From: Vitellaria paradoxa
Lineage: Eukaryota; Streptophyta; Magnoliopsida; Ericales; Sapotaceae
Direction of reading: 5' to 3'
NCBI GenBank assembly: GCA_019916065.1
Contig: CM034240.1
Coordinates: forward strand, 16,725,894 to 16,789,893
Length of the DNA stretch: 64,000 nt
Shown: piece by piece, positions 12,059 through 24,379 of the stretch
Numbering within the stretch: position 1 is the first letter of the stretch
Layout of the letters: each line of letters begins with the position of its first letter
The notes under the pieces: model-generated
What the model was told of the DNA's origin: nothing
The model's database searches: none
Seen by the model: only the letters and a program-made list of their open reading frames with translations
Made by a program: the position numbers and the translations under genes

Positions 12059-13667
12059 CTAGTGATATGATCCGTGCGATGTACGGAATTTACTATATTA
12101 TATGTTAAAGTAGTTAAGTTGTGAAATATATTTAAAAGTAATATATATTATTGTTTATGCAAATTCATCAAATAGCTAGTAAATTAAAACAAATTAAATA
12201 TTGATACTATCAATAGTATCGATTCGATGGAATTCAAATTCTAATAAATAAAAATAAAAGAAAAAAAATCAAATGGTTGAAGAATAACAGCACCTACTCA
12301 TATAATTAAAGAATTTTTATAATTATTGTTTCTACTCTTCTTATCCACAATGTGTATATATATATCAATTACATATAACTTATGAAATACATATTAATTA
12401 CATATAAAATTTTTAAAAAATTAGAATTTAAGTATGTATCTAGCAAATCACAAAGTCAAAGAGAAAATTATTGTAATAAAAAGTTTTCAAGAAAATTTGA
12501 AAGAAAAAAAAAAACTTTGTATCTATTTATAAATTTTGTGTTTAGAATAATCATATTCTATTTAGATTAGAATACCATTTTTAATTACTATCTTATCCCG
12601 ATTAAATATTATTTTGATCGTAGTAAGAGTCTAAATTACAAAAAGTTTGAGTGTACTTCAATTAGATTGATTTATTCACTGTCAATTTTATTTTTTAATT
12701 TATAATATTGTTTTATTATTTTTAATAAATAATATTACAATATATATATATATATATATAATTTTAATAAACAATATTACAATTTGATTTAAGATATATT
12801 ACTTATTTTGCCTAACGATAAAAATAATAAAGGACATGTTACTTGTTAATAAATTAAAATCTTTATTTAGCAGGTTAATTATTTTTGCATTAGTTTATTT
12901 CATTATAGTATTATATTTAATATTTTTAAATAACATTTATTAAATTATAAAATTAAAAATGAGAAGTTATGATAATTAAACAGAATATTAAATAAAAATA
13001 TTAAGTGATATCTACAAATATTCTAGTTTGAATAAAATTATGAATACGAAGTATTTATGTACAATGCTAATTTCATTTAATTATATAATTATAAATTAAG
13101 ATAATTATAATTATAAATTATGTTAATAAATTAAAATTTTTATTTAACAAGCTAATTATTTTTTTACGTTATTTTGTTTAATAATAATATTTATTATTAA
13201 AACTTCTATTTAACAGGGTAAATATTATTTTGCATTATCTTGTTAATAATAACATAATATTTATTATGTTTTAAATAATAATTTATTAAAATATGGAACA
13301 AAATAAAAAATAAGAATATGTTTTAAATAAAAACAAAAAAAAATAAGAAGTTATATGAAAATAGAAGTGTAAATTAAATAAAAAATATTGAAGTGATATC
13401 TATTAATAGTCTAGTTCGAATAAAATTAAAAATTGTAAATAAGTATTATTATGTAAACTAACTAATTTCTGTATAAGATAATTAAGATATCCATAATTAA
13501 GTGTCACGTGTCACAGTATACACATGTCACAACAGTAGCGCAAGTTAAGTCCTAACGTACTACAAAATAGTTATAATAGGTACCATACGTCACAACCAAA
13601 GCACAAATTTAGTCCTATGTGGCACAGCAGCGGTCGCCAGACTCTACTTGTTATATATATAATATGA
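12059..13667 (-). mobile_element. Helitron-like element, non-autonomous
   Basis: On the minus strand the left end reads as a Helitron 3' end: a short hairpin (CCGTACATCGCACGG, one mismatch in the stem), 9-10 nt later CTAG, then a host T. The proposed 5' end at 13667 starts TCATATTATATATATAAC and is preceded by A, giving the expected A/T insertion context. The interior has no replicase or helicase. It holds internal repeats: blocks near 12844, 13123 and 13196 share TTTATTTAACAG-like cores, and 12980-13080 resembles 13385-13480 (TATTAAGTGATATCTA versus TATTGAAGTGATATCTA). The 3' end is well supported, the 5' end less so. Confidence 0.55.
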
Positions 13668-14540
13668 TATATACATAAATATTAGCAATTGCCTATACTT
13701 GAAAGCACAGAAATATAATTTAACGTGTAAATAATTTAAATTTAAATTTATAAAGCGAACTTACATAAAAAAAGTATAAAAAATAACCTATAAAATAAAA
13801 ATCATTAATTAAAAGAGATTAAGGCATAAATTTTATTATTTATTACAAATTATCACATTTTTTAAATATTAGCTTAAAATCTTTTATATAAAAATTATTA
13901 AAAAAAATGGAAAGAGTGCGAGAAAAAAGAAAAATAATTCTAACCATTTAATAAATTCAATAGTTGAAAACATCTCAAATTTAAAATTTTCTTATTACAT
14001 AAATGATACAGAGTGTTAAAGTGTACATTACATTTTTTAAAATATTAATTTAAATCTTTATATAAAAAGTATTAAAAATATAAGAAGAGTGAAAAAAAGA
14101 AGGAAAAATAGTTTTGGCTATTTAGCAAATTCAACAATTAAAAATATCCCAAATTCAAAATTTTAAACTTCCTTATTATATAAATGACACATAATGTTAA
14201 AATGTATATATTTAAAACTTAAGATTTAACCACATTCAAATTGAAATTTTAATTTAAATGTTCATTTTTAATAAATTTTTAAAAATTTAATATATTTTTT
14301 AAATAAACAATTTAGTTGATTTTGTCTAATAAGTATCCATACATTATTTAATAATAATAGATGATACAATTTATAAAAAATATATATATATATAATATGT
14401 ATGTATAATTTTACAAAATAATATATATATTTATTTAAATTTTAAATTTCAAATTCAAAAGATGTGTTTTATTATATAGATATATATAACTAGAATTATG
14501 TTTAAATAACAAGTAGGTATCAATCATCCCAAAAATTTGT
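13668..14540. repeat. AT-rich spacer with a tandem duplication of about 180 bp
   Basis: About 13848-14025 and 14026-14205 are diverged direct copies. Both contain the order ACATTTTTTAAA..ATATTA, AGAGTG..GAAAAAA, AATTCAA, then TATATAAATGA or CATAAATGA. No coding signal is seen in the stretch, and 14340-14500 is TA-rich. Confidence 0.5.
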
Positions 14541-14640
14541 GTGTAATTACTCCATTAAGTTAAGAAATCAAATTTATAAACTCTACCAATCAAATTATGA
14601 ACTCTGCCAATTGGGACCCATTTAACAGCGACGAATGGAT

Positions 14641-14935
14641 CACTGGGTTTGAATGAGGGAGAGAGAGAGAGAGGGGGGAGTGGAAGAAGATGAAGAAAGA
14701 AAAAGAAAATTTGGGGTGGGGGAGGGAGGGGGAAGAAGATTTGAGAAGGAGAGAGAGAGGGAGCAGAAGAATTTGAGGGGGGGAGAGAGGGGGGAATGAA
14801 GATTCGGGAGGAGAGAGATAGAGAGAGAGAGGGAAGTGGAAGAAATTGAAAAAAAAATTTTGGGGTAGAGAGAGGAGAGAGACAGAGGGGGGAGTGAGAA
14901 GAAGAAGAAAAATGAGAAGACTTACTTGGAAGAGG
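14641..14935 (+). repeat. GA-rich low-complexity tract
   Basis: About 300 bp of purine-only or nearly purine-only sequence. It contains several imperfect units of the type GGGAGAGAGA, then GAAGA, then TTTGGGG or ATTTGAGG. The Ser/Pro/Leu-rich reading frame on the minus strand here reflects composition only. It could be the GA leader of a lost gene, but nothing beside it supports that. Confidence 0.7.
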
Positions 14936-15089
14936 GAGAGCAATCGCTTGGTTACTGGTGTTCTGTTTATAATCTGTTTTCATGGAAAAAAAAAAATCAA
15001 CATGGAAATACCTCCCACGGTGTTTCTCGTTTTTTTGTCTAATCTTGACAATAGTTTTCATTAATGAAGGGAACTAATTAATCTACATT

Positions 15090-17625
15090 AACGGTAACCA
15101 TATCAATTATATCCCCGACAATCTCCTTGGACTCCCTGCAGCAACTTGATACTCTTGCTAAGCCCTCTGCCGCTTCATGGCAACAGAGGGCGATTCTTCC
15201 AAACATCCTCTGAAGCCCACCGCCTTGAGAACCCACCAGCCTCATTCACAATCTCTATCTCCATGTCCCTCGTAACCAGAGTCCGCGCGTAAGCATCAAA
15301 TGCAGAGCCATTGAATCCACAAATCTCCTCAGAACAACCTTCCAGTATGCTGTGACTCACATCTTCATATCAAAAAGCCAGCCTCTCTGACATTTGAGTA
15401 GTTCCGAAGATGGCCCACTTCAACATCCCAAACCCTTCAATCTTTATCTTTGTGGGCTTCGAATGGTCATTCATGATCTCCATAAAAAAACTCATTCTGA
15501 TATCCCATTATTAGCCTACTCCATTCCGACATGTATTCTGGGCTCGAGGTATAATCCGTGGTCTTCTCCATCTCAACGATCTCCATGACCTGACCGAATG
15601 ATTTCTGCTTAATCTTCGCAATCAGATTCAGCGCCGCTCTTCTTGTTGAATTCTGGAGTTGCGGGTAGCTTCTGAATGATACATCAAAACAACCCCCCAC
15701 CACATTTTCAATAAAGTCCCACACTCTGCCACGAACTCTACCGGCATCCCCGAAATCTCTCTGACTTTCCTCACCAAGATTGTCAAGAAAAACAAGCGAG
15801 GAAGGAAATTAGGCAGCGCAATTCCCTTGGACTCGTCCAAGACCTTGATCTCCTCCAAAAGAAAGTTGTAGTGAAGTTATATTCAGCGCTTTTTTGAAGA
15901 TCGGCTGAGCAAATCGTTTCAACTCCTCAGCAAACCGAGCTGTACAATGCATATTTTTCTCGTCAGGGTACTCATCAAACTCACCTCTCAAGAGCAGTTT
16001 CCTGAGGGACTCCTTCGACAGAACCAACCATGCGCATGAATGCTATCATTGCCTCGGCCACCGATGAAGGGACCTGGCGGCATTTGTTCAGTTCAGAAAT
16101 GTTTTCTTGTTACTTCTCGTTTATCTTCCTAACGATATCAGGCAAGCATCTTGAGATGAAGGACTGGCACTCCAACCATGGACTTCTCAATTTGGAGAGA
16201 AGAGGATGAGATGCAAGGAGTCTCGCTTCTTCGCTCCGAGCTTCCTCATAGGACTCGTCCCCAATTCAATTCCGGACACTAACTAACTGTTCGGCAATAA
16301 TTTTTACCCTCTTCTCCATAGCCCCTTCCTCTCCCTACTTCATTGAGATCTCCTGCAAGCAAGAAAATAGTGAAATAAAGCTAGTCGGAGTTGATTCCCA
16401 ACCAAGGACACTCTGATGCTTCAGTCAGTAACTCATATGGATAATAAGCTCATGTAAACGAATAGAGAGAGAGAAGATGAGAGAAAAATGAGCCGAAAAA
16501 AAAAAGAACCCTTACGCTATCTTAGTTTTTGGTATTTATAGATGAAGTGTTTGTCTAGCTTTCTGTTGATTTGACTATTAGTTTATTTTGATATGACTTA
16601 AAGTGGAGGTAGGTTGCTAACATTCAATGCCAGATGATGTAAGTTTCGAGAGCAGTGTAATATGTAAAGTAATTATACAACGTAACAAGCAAACTATTTA
16701 GTCCCAATTTAACTAGAATATACTCCTTGTTCGGGGAGTACAATTTATGGTCGACGGACCACTCTTGTGGCCGGACAAGCTATTTTTATGCCTCACAATA
16801 ACCATGTCCTATGTTGACATCATCGACAGTTACCTTCTCGAGCAGACCTTTGGGAGCTTTATCGAGTTTGGTCACCACAGCCAGATCCTCTGCCCAGTTT
16901 TGTCCACACGCTGGGACATCCTAATTGATTCACAAGTGGGGAAATCACAATAGCAGACAAAACGATAAGGATTATGCTCTCTTCTGGCTTTATATAATCA
17001 CCGCTATTTGCTCATAGATATCTTCTGGCCGTCCCGTGAACAGGGACTCTGGTGGATCCCGGGGAGATCCACCATGGTCAGATCCGGAACTCCTTTCTTC
17101 TGACAATAAGATTCAATGGACGGTTCGAGATTCCCTTGTCAGAGCCGGCAATTTCAATGGTGGCCATACTAATGGCTTCAACAACGTGGCATTCGTCGGT
17201 GGAGATGACTTTCCCGAGGAACTCCAGTGAAGCTCTGGTTGAGGATTGGAGTGGTCTTGGAGCCACTATGATAAGGGGGATTCTGGTGCAAACCCCTTGG
17301 CCGCGTGAAAGGCTGATTCCGGCAGGGATTCGAGCACGCTTGACTTTCCAGAGGATAGGTCACCAACTACGACAATGGTTGGGAGCTGAAAATGCCTTCC
17401 TGGGTAATTTTCAAATGCCTGAGCTTGTCAATTGCATCGAGGAGGGGGCGTATTACGCTCATTGAACGGAAGACTCAGTGGCTCCTTCACTGCAAGAGGT
17501 ATTACTTCTTCAACAACGGCCCCATCAAGTGACTGTTGTTCAAGGACTGTGGAGAGATTCTCCACATTTGTAGAGCTCTGCTGGGATTTTTGGTTTTGTT
17601 ACCCTACTGCTACCATGGAACTCAT
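15090..17625 (-). pseudogene. DRP4C-like dynamin-related GTPase (MX type), broken copy
   Basis: Read on the minus strand from the ATG at 17625, the pieces follow the order of plant DRP4/MX-like dynamins. The N-terminus is followed by a P-loop GDLSSGKSSVLES (17325-17368), the switch-region block TDECHVVEAISMATIEIAG (about 17160-17210), a DLPG-type box with TRVPVHG (about 17040), PTCESIRMSQRVDKTG (about 16900) and a TKLDKAP guanine-binding box (about 16870). After an insertion come IGDESYEEARSEEA (about 16240), DEYPDEKNMHCTARFAEEL (about 15950) and MEIVEMEKTTDYTSSPEYM (about 15555), with an end like the GTPase effector domain near 15100. Without the insertion the coding length is roughly 670 codons, close to full family length. 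Many frameshifts and stops, one only nine codons in, make it non-functional. Confidence 0.85.
16281..16796 (-). other. promoter-like insertion in the dynamin pseudogene
   Basis: About 515 bp split the GTPase-domain reading between VDDVNIGHGY and the block VRN-IGDESYEEA. On the minus strand the insert contains TATAAATACC near 16535-16545, a CT-rich stretch (about 16450-16490), an acceptor-like TTCTTGCTTGCAG near 16360, and an ATG at about 16320 that opens MEKRVKIIAEQLVSVRN before a stop. It looks like a promoter and leader from another locus, or a mobile insertion carrying one. No terminal repeats or TSD were identified. Confidence 0.4.
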
Positions 17626-17649
17626 TTTGCTTGTGCGGGTGAGAGAGAG

Positions 17650-18346
17650 TGAAAAATAAAAAATATGGAGAAAGCCTCAAAGTAAATGTAGACAATAAAA
17701 GTAAAAGAGGCACAACGATTTAACGAGGTAAAAGAACCACTTCTAGGTAAAACCCTAGAAACCATTCTAGGTACAAACCTTGAGTCTATAAGGTGACCAT
17801 CCCTAAAATCAATCTACTATAAAAATCGAAGATTACAAGAGTTTAACCGTATATACTTGACTCGACACCCGTCCTAATCTAGTACCTCTTGCTTGCTAGA
17901 AGCCCGCAATGAATCTTCACCCATGTGATTGACTCAGCCTCTTGAACCCGACCGGCACCTCCTAGAACCCAGAGATGTTCTTACTCTTCAAACCCTTGGA
18001 AATCACGATCAATTGTTGTCTTTGAATTTTGACACCCTTGATTGCTTCTACCGCAAAGTATTTTCTTCTCTTCTTCAAGGTGATTATTAGGTCTTACAGA
18101 ATATATAATATTATATTCGCTCCATTCGTTCCTAATATGGAAACAGAATAAAAATCGAATATATCAGAAATTTACAAACTTCTAAATCCAGTTACACCAT
18201 ATTGGAATGAATCAACTTTTCCAATTCAATGGAAAGTCAATCTTCGCAGTGAGGAACAACTTGACCAATAAAGACTCAATACGAAAATTATAAATAGTAA
18301 ATATTTATTGGCTCGCATTGTCACACACCAAAAATTAAACCTTACA
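17650..18346 (-). repeat. copia 3' LTR
   Basis: On the minus strand it begins TGTAAGGTTTAATTTTTGG and ends in ATTTTTCA. It aligns along its length with 22519-23171, but with frequent small indels. The TSD gagag precedes it on the plus strand. Confidence 0.85.
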
Positions 18347-18359
18347 ATCTCTCCCTTAA
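18347..18359 (-). other. copia polypurine tract
   Basis: The minus strand reads TTAAGGGAGAGAT directly before the LTR start TGTAAGG. This is the usual copia plus-strand priming site and fixes the LTR boundary. Confidence 0.75.
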
Positions 18360-20600
18360 TAATTGCGTGACAAAAACCAAACAAAATAAAAATTACAGAC
18401 TCGTGCTCAAATCCCAACATTTTGACTCCCCCTCAACACATGACTCAAATTATATCTGAAATCTCCCCCTTGCCTATTGATATGCCTTCAAATTTCTGAA
18501 CATTTCAATTTCTCAAAAAAAAAAAAAAAAAAAATCATTAGTATCAATTCCTACAACACAAATGTTAAAATGCCAATAATAGAAAACAAAATAATCCAAA
18601 ATAAATTTCCTAAATTTTCATTGGAAAACCACTAAACAAACAAATAAATATATCATATCTCCCTCTATTTTGTCATGCAATGTTCAATTCAAAAATGATG
18701 AGTAAAAAGTAACCAAAATAAAATAAAATCAATTGCATAGCTCACGGGGTTAGTCAAACAAGTTTCATATGTCCACGAACCATTGCCTAGATAAGACAAA
18801 ATCTCTCCTGGATGCCATTTTCTTAATTATCTGGGATCATAACTTGCATCGAACTGCGACTCAAAGAATCAATTAATTCCAAGTCCCATTTGTATCTTTG
18901 TTAATGTTCGTAACCATATCAAAAGAATTAAAGTAAACTGCATACCAGCAAATGACCAAGAATTTCCAATTATTTTACACCTAATATCCATTTGTAGATT
19001 CGTGTAAATTAGATGCACCAATAGATTCAAGATGGCAATCTAAAACAACTCATAGATGCAACCAAAATCAATTTAAACCAAATCATCATCTAGAAAAGTG
19101 GACAGCTTCAGCCCTTGGACCAAAAGACACATAATCCAATAGCACCCTCTGCAGGTGACATTTATAAATTGTCTAACGAACACGAATCAACCGAATCATG
19201 GTCTCAAAAACAAACCTGATGAAGACCAAATACCACGAATCACAATGCTGAAAACTAAATTCCCAACAAACCATAACGATAATGTTAATTTTTTTTTCTT
19301 TTTTTTTTTAAACTCAAAAAGTAAACGCTCAAAAAATTTACTAACAAACCTCAAAACAAAGAAAAAATAATAACTGACATTACCAAAACCAAGCTACCTT
19401 AAAGACTAAGCTTAAAAGGTCATCTAAAGGAAAAAGTTTACGAGAATATCCACTTAACAATTTAATTAAAATAAAAAAAGAAAAATTAGAAACATGAATA
19501 TGTTTTTCATGAACCCAGAGAAAGAAAAACCAATTGCTAAATATATAAACTCAAACTTATATAACCTCTTTGCAATTATGAATACTGAGATGATGAATAT
19601 CATACTAATAGGAAAACAAATGGCCTGTGCAGTGTGTGCGAAACTCATAACAATTGTTCCAAGAGCTCAAGACTATCAGGAGTGTATTGGAAGAATAGAA
19701 TTCCTGTCACCTACATCTATGTCTAGAACACCTTTATATGCTTGGGAATGTCCTACTATCTCACATACTCTCACAATTTTTTTTTTTTTTAAGATTGCAA
19801 TGGTCTACTAACCACCCTCATTCTACTATGGTTTGGCGGCTTTCACTTACTTCAAAGGTAGGTAGCCCTCCCGGTTTCACCTTAGTGACTTTTCTCACTT
19901 AAGTGCAATGGTGCCGGTGACTTCACACTATCCCTTGTGGTAGCCCTTTCCAAAAAGTCTGGCCATTATTCTAAGCATACAAAGGGTACATAGACAAGGT
20001 ACTGGATCAAGTACAAACTACTGGGTAATGCACATGTGATAGTTCGAGAAGTACTAAGATCCGAAGTAGTGTTTTAAGAGGCACCCTAAAAGTATGACAG
20101 TACTCATCAAGTCAATATCGAAAAGAGTGTATACAAGTATGAGAGATAAATGCAAAAAATTCTAATTCCCCAAAAGTATGAAATGAACATAATAGCATGT
20201 TTTGTTTTTTTTTAATAAATAAAGAAAATAGATTTTTTTAAATAATAATGAATAAATAAATAATAAATAAAATATAAACAAAGACATGGATATTAACTCA
20301 AAGAACACATTCCAAGGGATTTCTTGAGAAAGTAAAGGTTAAGGGATTTGGAAAAAATATCACGCTTTTAACCACTTCAGACTTGAGGAACCCAAATACA
20401 TCTAATCTTATGAGAATTCTGATCATGATTTTTAGAAGCATACAATGGAGTTCTCCTAGTCTTATTTGTTCATAGAGAGATTATAAAAATTTTTTAAATT
20501 TTTTATCTCTCGAGTTAAATGTATAGTTTCATTCAAAAGAGTATGAAATCGATTTGACAAGAATTCTTTGATTATTTTGAAAATGAAACTTTCTAACTGT
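18360..20600. other. non-coding interior of the copia element
   Basis: About 2.2 kb with no pol domain in any frame. It holds poly(A)/poly(T) runs (18514, 19286, 19779, 20205) and a less AT-rich block at 19805-20110 that encodes nothing recognised. In SIRE-type elements the region after gag should hold pol, so pol has been lost or replaced here. The short ORFs at 19155-19811 look like chance. Confidence 0.6.
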
Positions 20601-20639
20601 TCATCAATGTAACTCTTAGGCAAAACCATAGAGCTTATG

Positions 20640-22435
20640 ACAATTAGGTCGAATATGACCCTTTAAACCACAGTGGTGACAAGTAGGAATGAATTTCCTA
20701 TGAGTGGGCAAAGGTTCTTGAAAAATTTTGTTGAATGAAAACGTTGATTCTTTCCCTCTTAATTGTTAAAGAAATAATTTTTGAACTTTGCACTAGATGG
20801 TAGAGTCTTACCTTTTGTAACAGGAGTACTCACTGTTACTATTCCTCTAGATTCAAGCTCATTTTCTAAAAATTTTGAACAAGAGGAATGAAATTCAAAA
20901 TCACTTTTTGTTTAAACTTGCCATCATATCCAGTCCTGAAGTGTTCTTTGATGGTCTCTGAATGCTTAAAATTTCGTTTCCAATTGTTTGATCCGGCATC
21001 AAATTTAGAGAAAGACAATTAGCATTTTTTAAATCAAGTTTAAGACACTTAATCTTACTCTTAAGTTTCTCATTCTCTGTCATTGCTTCTCTTTCTGCAA
21101 CTCAGACTTTCCTCAGCTTGTTGATAAGAATAGCATCTCTCACAATCATCTCTGAATTTCTCTTAAGAAGTTCTTCTATCTCATCATTTTGTTCTTCCTT
21201 TCATTTCTCCCAACTTCACTTTCTCTTTCACTTCTCTTATTCTTCACTAATTTATAATACTGTTTGTACAATTCATTAAATGTTTCTTGAAGATCCGATT
21301 CTTCCTCATCTTGAATCTTCAACTCCACTAATTTCAGAATCACCTTCAGTGCTTTCATTTTTCAAGCTTTGGCACAGATGCAGTAAATGCCATGAAATTC
21401 TCTTGTTTAGTTTCTGATTCTGAGATCGATTGATTCTTCATTGTCACTATCATCCCATGTCACTTTGAGAACCTTTTCTTTTCTTTTCAATTTGTCAGGA
21501 CATTCTATGAGCCTATGTCCAAAACCCTGACATTCAAAAACACTTCATACCTTTCATCAGTTTGAATTATTTTTCTTCTCAAACTTTTTCCTCAAAATTT
21601 TTCTTTCAAAACTATTTTCTTTCTTAAAGAATTGTTTCCTCAAATTCATTTTGTTGGGCTTATTTGATTTTTGATTTTGAAAACCTTTTGAATTTCTTAG
21701 CAAGATAACAAGTTCATCTATGTTTTCAATCTGAGACATCATCCTCCTCTTTCACATTATTTAAAGCCAACCTTTTGTTTTTTAGAAGAGCGAAGATTAG
21801 ACTCAAATGTTTGAAGAGAGCCAACCAATTCCTCCACTTTTATGGATTCAATATCTTTGGCCTCTTCAATAGCAATAACTTTGGATTGAAATCTATCAGG
21901 AACAGATCTTAAAATCTTACTCACAATATCAAAAGACGGAATAATAACACCTAAGTTAAATGAGAATTAACATTATCACTTAACCTAGCATAAAATTGAT
22001 CAAAAGTTTCATCCTCTTCCATTTTCAGATTTTCAAAAGCAGTTTTCAATTTTAGAAGTTTTGACTTCTTGACAGAGTTAGTACCTTCATGAGTTACTTG
22101 GAGTATATCCCAAGCCTCTTTTGTAATCTCACAAGTTGAGATTCTTCGAAACTCGTCAGCAGTGACGGCATTGAACATAGAATTCATTGCCTACCTATTC
22201 CATGCACTACTTTCAAGTTCACTTTTATCCCATTCAGAAATAGGTTTGGGGATGGTGGTGCTCTTAGCAGCAGAGACCCTTAAGAGGGACGAATCCAACC
22301 CCTCTCAACAGAGTCCCAAACTCTGTCATCAATAAACTGAAGATGAGCCCTCATTTTGACTTTCCAATATGCATAATTGGTTCCGTCAAATAGAGGAGGC
22401 CTCATAGACGACCCACATTCTCTATAATTCTCCAT
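20640..22435 (-). pseudogene. copia gag polyprotein, broken (SIRE-like)
   Basis: The start ATG is at 22435, about 70 bp after the primer site. The N-terminus reads MRPPLFDGTNYAYWKVKMR and then FIDDRVWDSVERGW, the usual copia gag opening. A frameshift follows near 22280, then the UBN2 block CEITKEAWDILQVTHEGT and FENLKMEEDETFDQFYARL (22187-21951). A Lys/Glu-rich coiled-coil region (21360-20900) leads to a zinc knuckle CHHCGLKGHIRPNC (20640-20681). Gag would form the cytoplasmic virus-like particle. Several frameshifts and stops break it. The knuckle and the long coiled coil resemble SIRE-type gag, from memory of the family. Confidence 0.8.
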
Positions 22436-22503
22436 AAAATTTATTTTTAAAATTACGGATCTCACCAAAATAATTTTTTTTTATAAAAAAATCTAAAGTG
22501 ACC

Positions 22504-22516
22504 TGCTCTGATACCA
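22504..22516 (-). other. copia primer-binding site
   Basis: The minus strand reads TGGTATCAGAGCA, complementary to the 3' end of initiator methionine tRNA. It starts two bases inside the LTR edge at 22519. This is the standard first-strand primer site of plant copia elements. Confidence 0.9.
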
Positions 22517-22518
22517 AT

Positions 22519-23171
22519 TGAAAAATAAAAAATATGGAGAAAGCCTCAAAAGTAAACGTAGACAAATGAAAGTAAAAGAGGCACAAGACGATTTAACAAG
22601 GTAAAAACCCTAGAACCACTTCTAAGTAAAAACCTCGAGTCTATAAGGCGACCATCCCTGAAAATCAATCCACTATAAAATCGAAGATTACAAGAGTTTA
22701 TCGTTTATGACTTGACTCGACACCCGTCCTAGTCAATGAATCTTCACCCGTGTGATTGACTCCACTCTTGAACCCGAACGGCACCTCCTAGAACTCAGAG
22801 ATGTTCTTCACTCTTCAAACCCTTGGAATCACGATCAATTGTTGTTCTTTGAATTTCACACCTTGATTGCCTCTACCGCAAAGTATTTCCTTCTCTTCTT
22901 CAAAGGTGATTATGTAGTCTTGACAGAATATATAATATTTAATCGCTCCATTCGTTCCCAATATGAAAACAGAATAAAAATTGAATATGTTAGAAATCTG
23001 CAAACTGCTTAAATTCCGGTTACACCATATTTGGAATGAATCAACTTTTCAATTCAATGAAAAAGCAATCTCGCATTGAGGACAACTTGACCCAATAAAA
23101 ACTCAATACGAAAATTATAAATATTAAATAATTATTAGCTCGTAATTGTCACATCTAAGATTAACCTGACA
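22519..23171 (-). repeat. copia 5' LTR
   Basis: On the minus strand it begins TGTCAGGTTAATC and ends in TTTTTCA before the primer site. It is followed on the plus strand by TSD gagag (23172-23176). It is 653 bp, about 45 bp shorter than its partner because of indels. Confidence 0.85.
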
Positions 23172-23740
23172 GAGAGAGTTAGAGAGGAGAGAGAGAAGAT
23201 ATGGTGCATTCATGGAACTGCGAAATTGGGAATATATACAGGCTTTCAAGAATGTTATGGAAAATAAAGAGGCAGCAGCTTTAAAGCCCACGGTAAATCG
23301 TATCAAAATAGTTCTCAATATTTAAAGTTTCATCATTTCATGTATGGGAAATACTACAAGTGCCGTCGGGTAATTGATTGTCGGCTTGACAAAATGCAAA
23401 AGTTAAAAAAAAAAAAATGCAAAGTAGTTATCATATGAAATTTTTAAAAAATTAATAATTAGATTCAATGATACCTTGCGTATATGTTAGAACAAATATG
23501 TTACCTTAACAAGTGCACTTAAAAGACACTTGTTAGAAGGGCCATTCAAGTATTCATAATCTAATTTATATATAATCATAATTTTAAGATTTATAATTTT
23601 TATGTGGGAATAATGCCATTTTAAGGTTTATAACAAATAAGAATGCCATTTTAAGGGTTATAACAAAATAAGAATCGTTGATACCAAATATATTATTACA
23701 CTTTTATATATGCTGAAAATTTACCTTCATTAACTAAAAC
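23172..23740. other. spacer upstream of the dynamin pseudogene
   Basis: A GA-rich start (23172-23200) continues the GA run left of the copia element and would have been the pseudogene's leader or promoter. A segment with GCATTCATGGAACTGC (about 23204) and a block near ATGGAAAATAAAGAGGC (about 23255) recurs in diverged form at 24500-24620, 24660-24770 and 62620-62810. No gene is seen. Confidence 0.45.
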
Positions 23741-24170
23741 ATTAGTTTGGGTAATTAATTCTAAAATTTGAATTTTATATATTTAGGTCATAAAAAATTG
23801 ATTTAATAATAAATTTTACTAATTGATTTAATAATTAAGGAAAAGATAAGTAGTTTGGATATTAACTCTATAATTTGAATCTTATATTTTTATCTTTCAG
23901 TAATGATGAAAATTGTTTCAATAAAAAAAACTAATTAGTAGAAACATTATTTTAGATAATTAGTTCAAAAGTTTTAATTTTATATATATTTATCTTTTAG
24001 TCATGAAAATTGATTTAATAATAAATTTACTAATTAATAAAAAATATGAATAATTTGGACAATTACTTCAAAATTTAAATTTTGTATACCTTTCTCTAGT
24101 TAAAAAAACTATTTTACTTATTAATCTTACTAATTAATTTAATGCTTAGATTAAAATAATTTACTAATTA
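23741..24170. repeat. diverged tandem repeats, period about 105-130 bp
   Basis: Four degenerate units share the order TTNGGATAATTA, CTAAAATTTGAATTTTATAT, ATCTTTTAGT, AAAATTGATTTAATAATAAA and TTACTAATTAAT. They are very AT-rich and non-coding. Confidence 0.5.
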
Positions 24171-24379
24171 ATGGTTACTCCATATCAATGATTCTAAGAG
24201 GTATTTTGATCATTAATATTATACTTATGTTTTTTTATACTTATATGTATTTTTATAATATATCATATTTGTTGTATATATTAATTTATTCATACTCCTA
24301 TAAATAATAATAATTATAAAAACGAAAGAAATAAAAATTCACAATATAAACTTAAAGTTGCTGGCTTAACTTTGTATTC

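Larger units (their letters stand above)
17650..23171 (-). mobile_element. gag-only Ty1/copia retrotransposon (SIRE-like), non-autonomous
   Basis: Two direct LTRs (17650-18346 and 22519-23171) are flanked by the 5-bp duplication gagag (17645-17649 and 23172-23176). On the minus strand an initiator-Met primer site follows the right-hand LTR and a polypurine tract precedes the left-hand LTR. The interior encodes only a broken gag; no protease, integrase, reverse transcriptase or RNase H was found. The LTRs differ by many substitutions and indels, so the insertion is not recent. It landed about 25 bp upstream of the dynamin pseudogene start. Confidence 0.85.

Noticed and set aside
12382..12570. 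62-residue plus-strand frame
   Set aside because: Lys/Phe/Tyr-rich translation of AT-rich Helitron interior, with no domain and no promoter context.
14555..15061. 168-residue Ser/Pro/Leu-rich frame on the minus strand
   Set aside because: It is a translation of the GA-rich tract. Overlapping frames on the same strand give the same kind of sequence, and no family is recognised.
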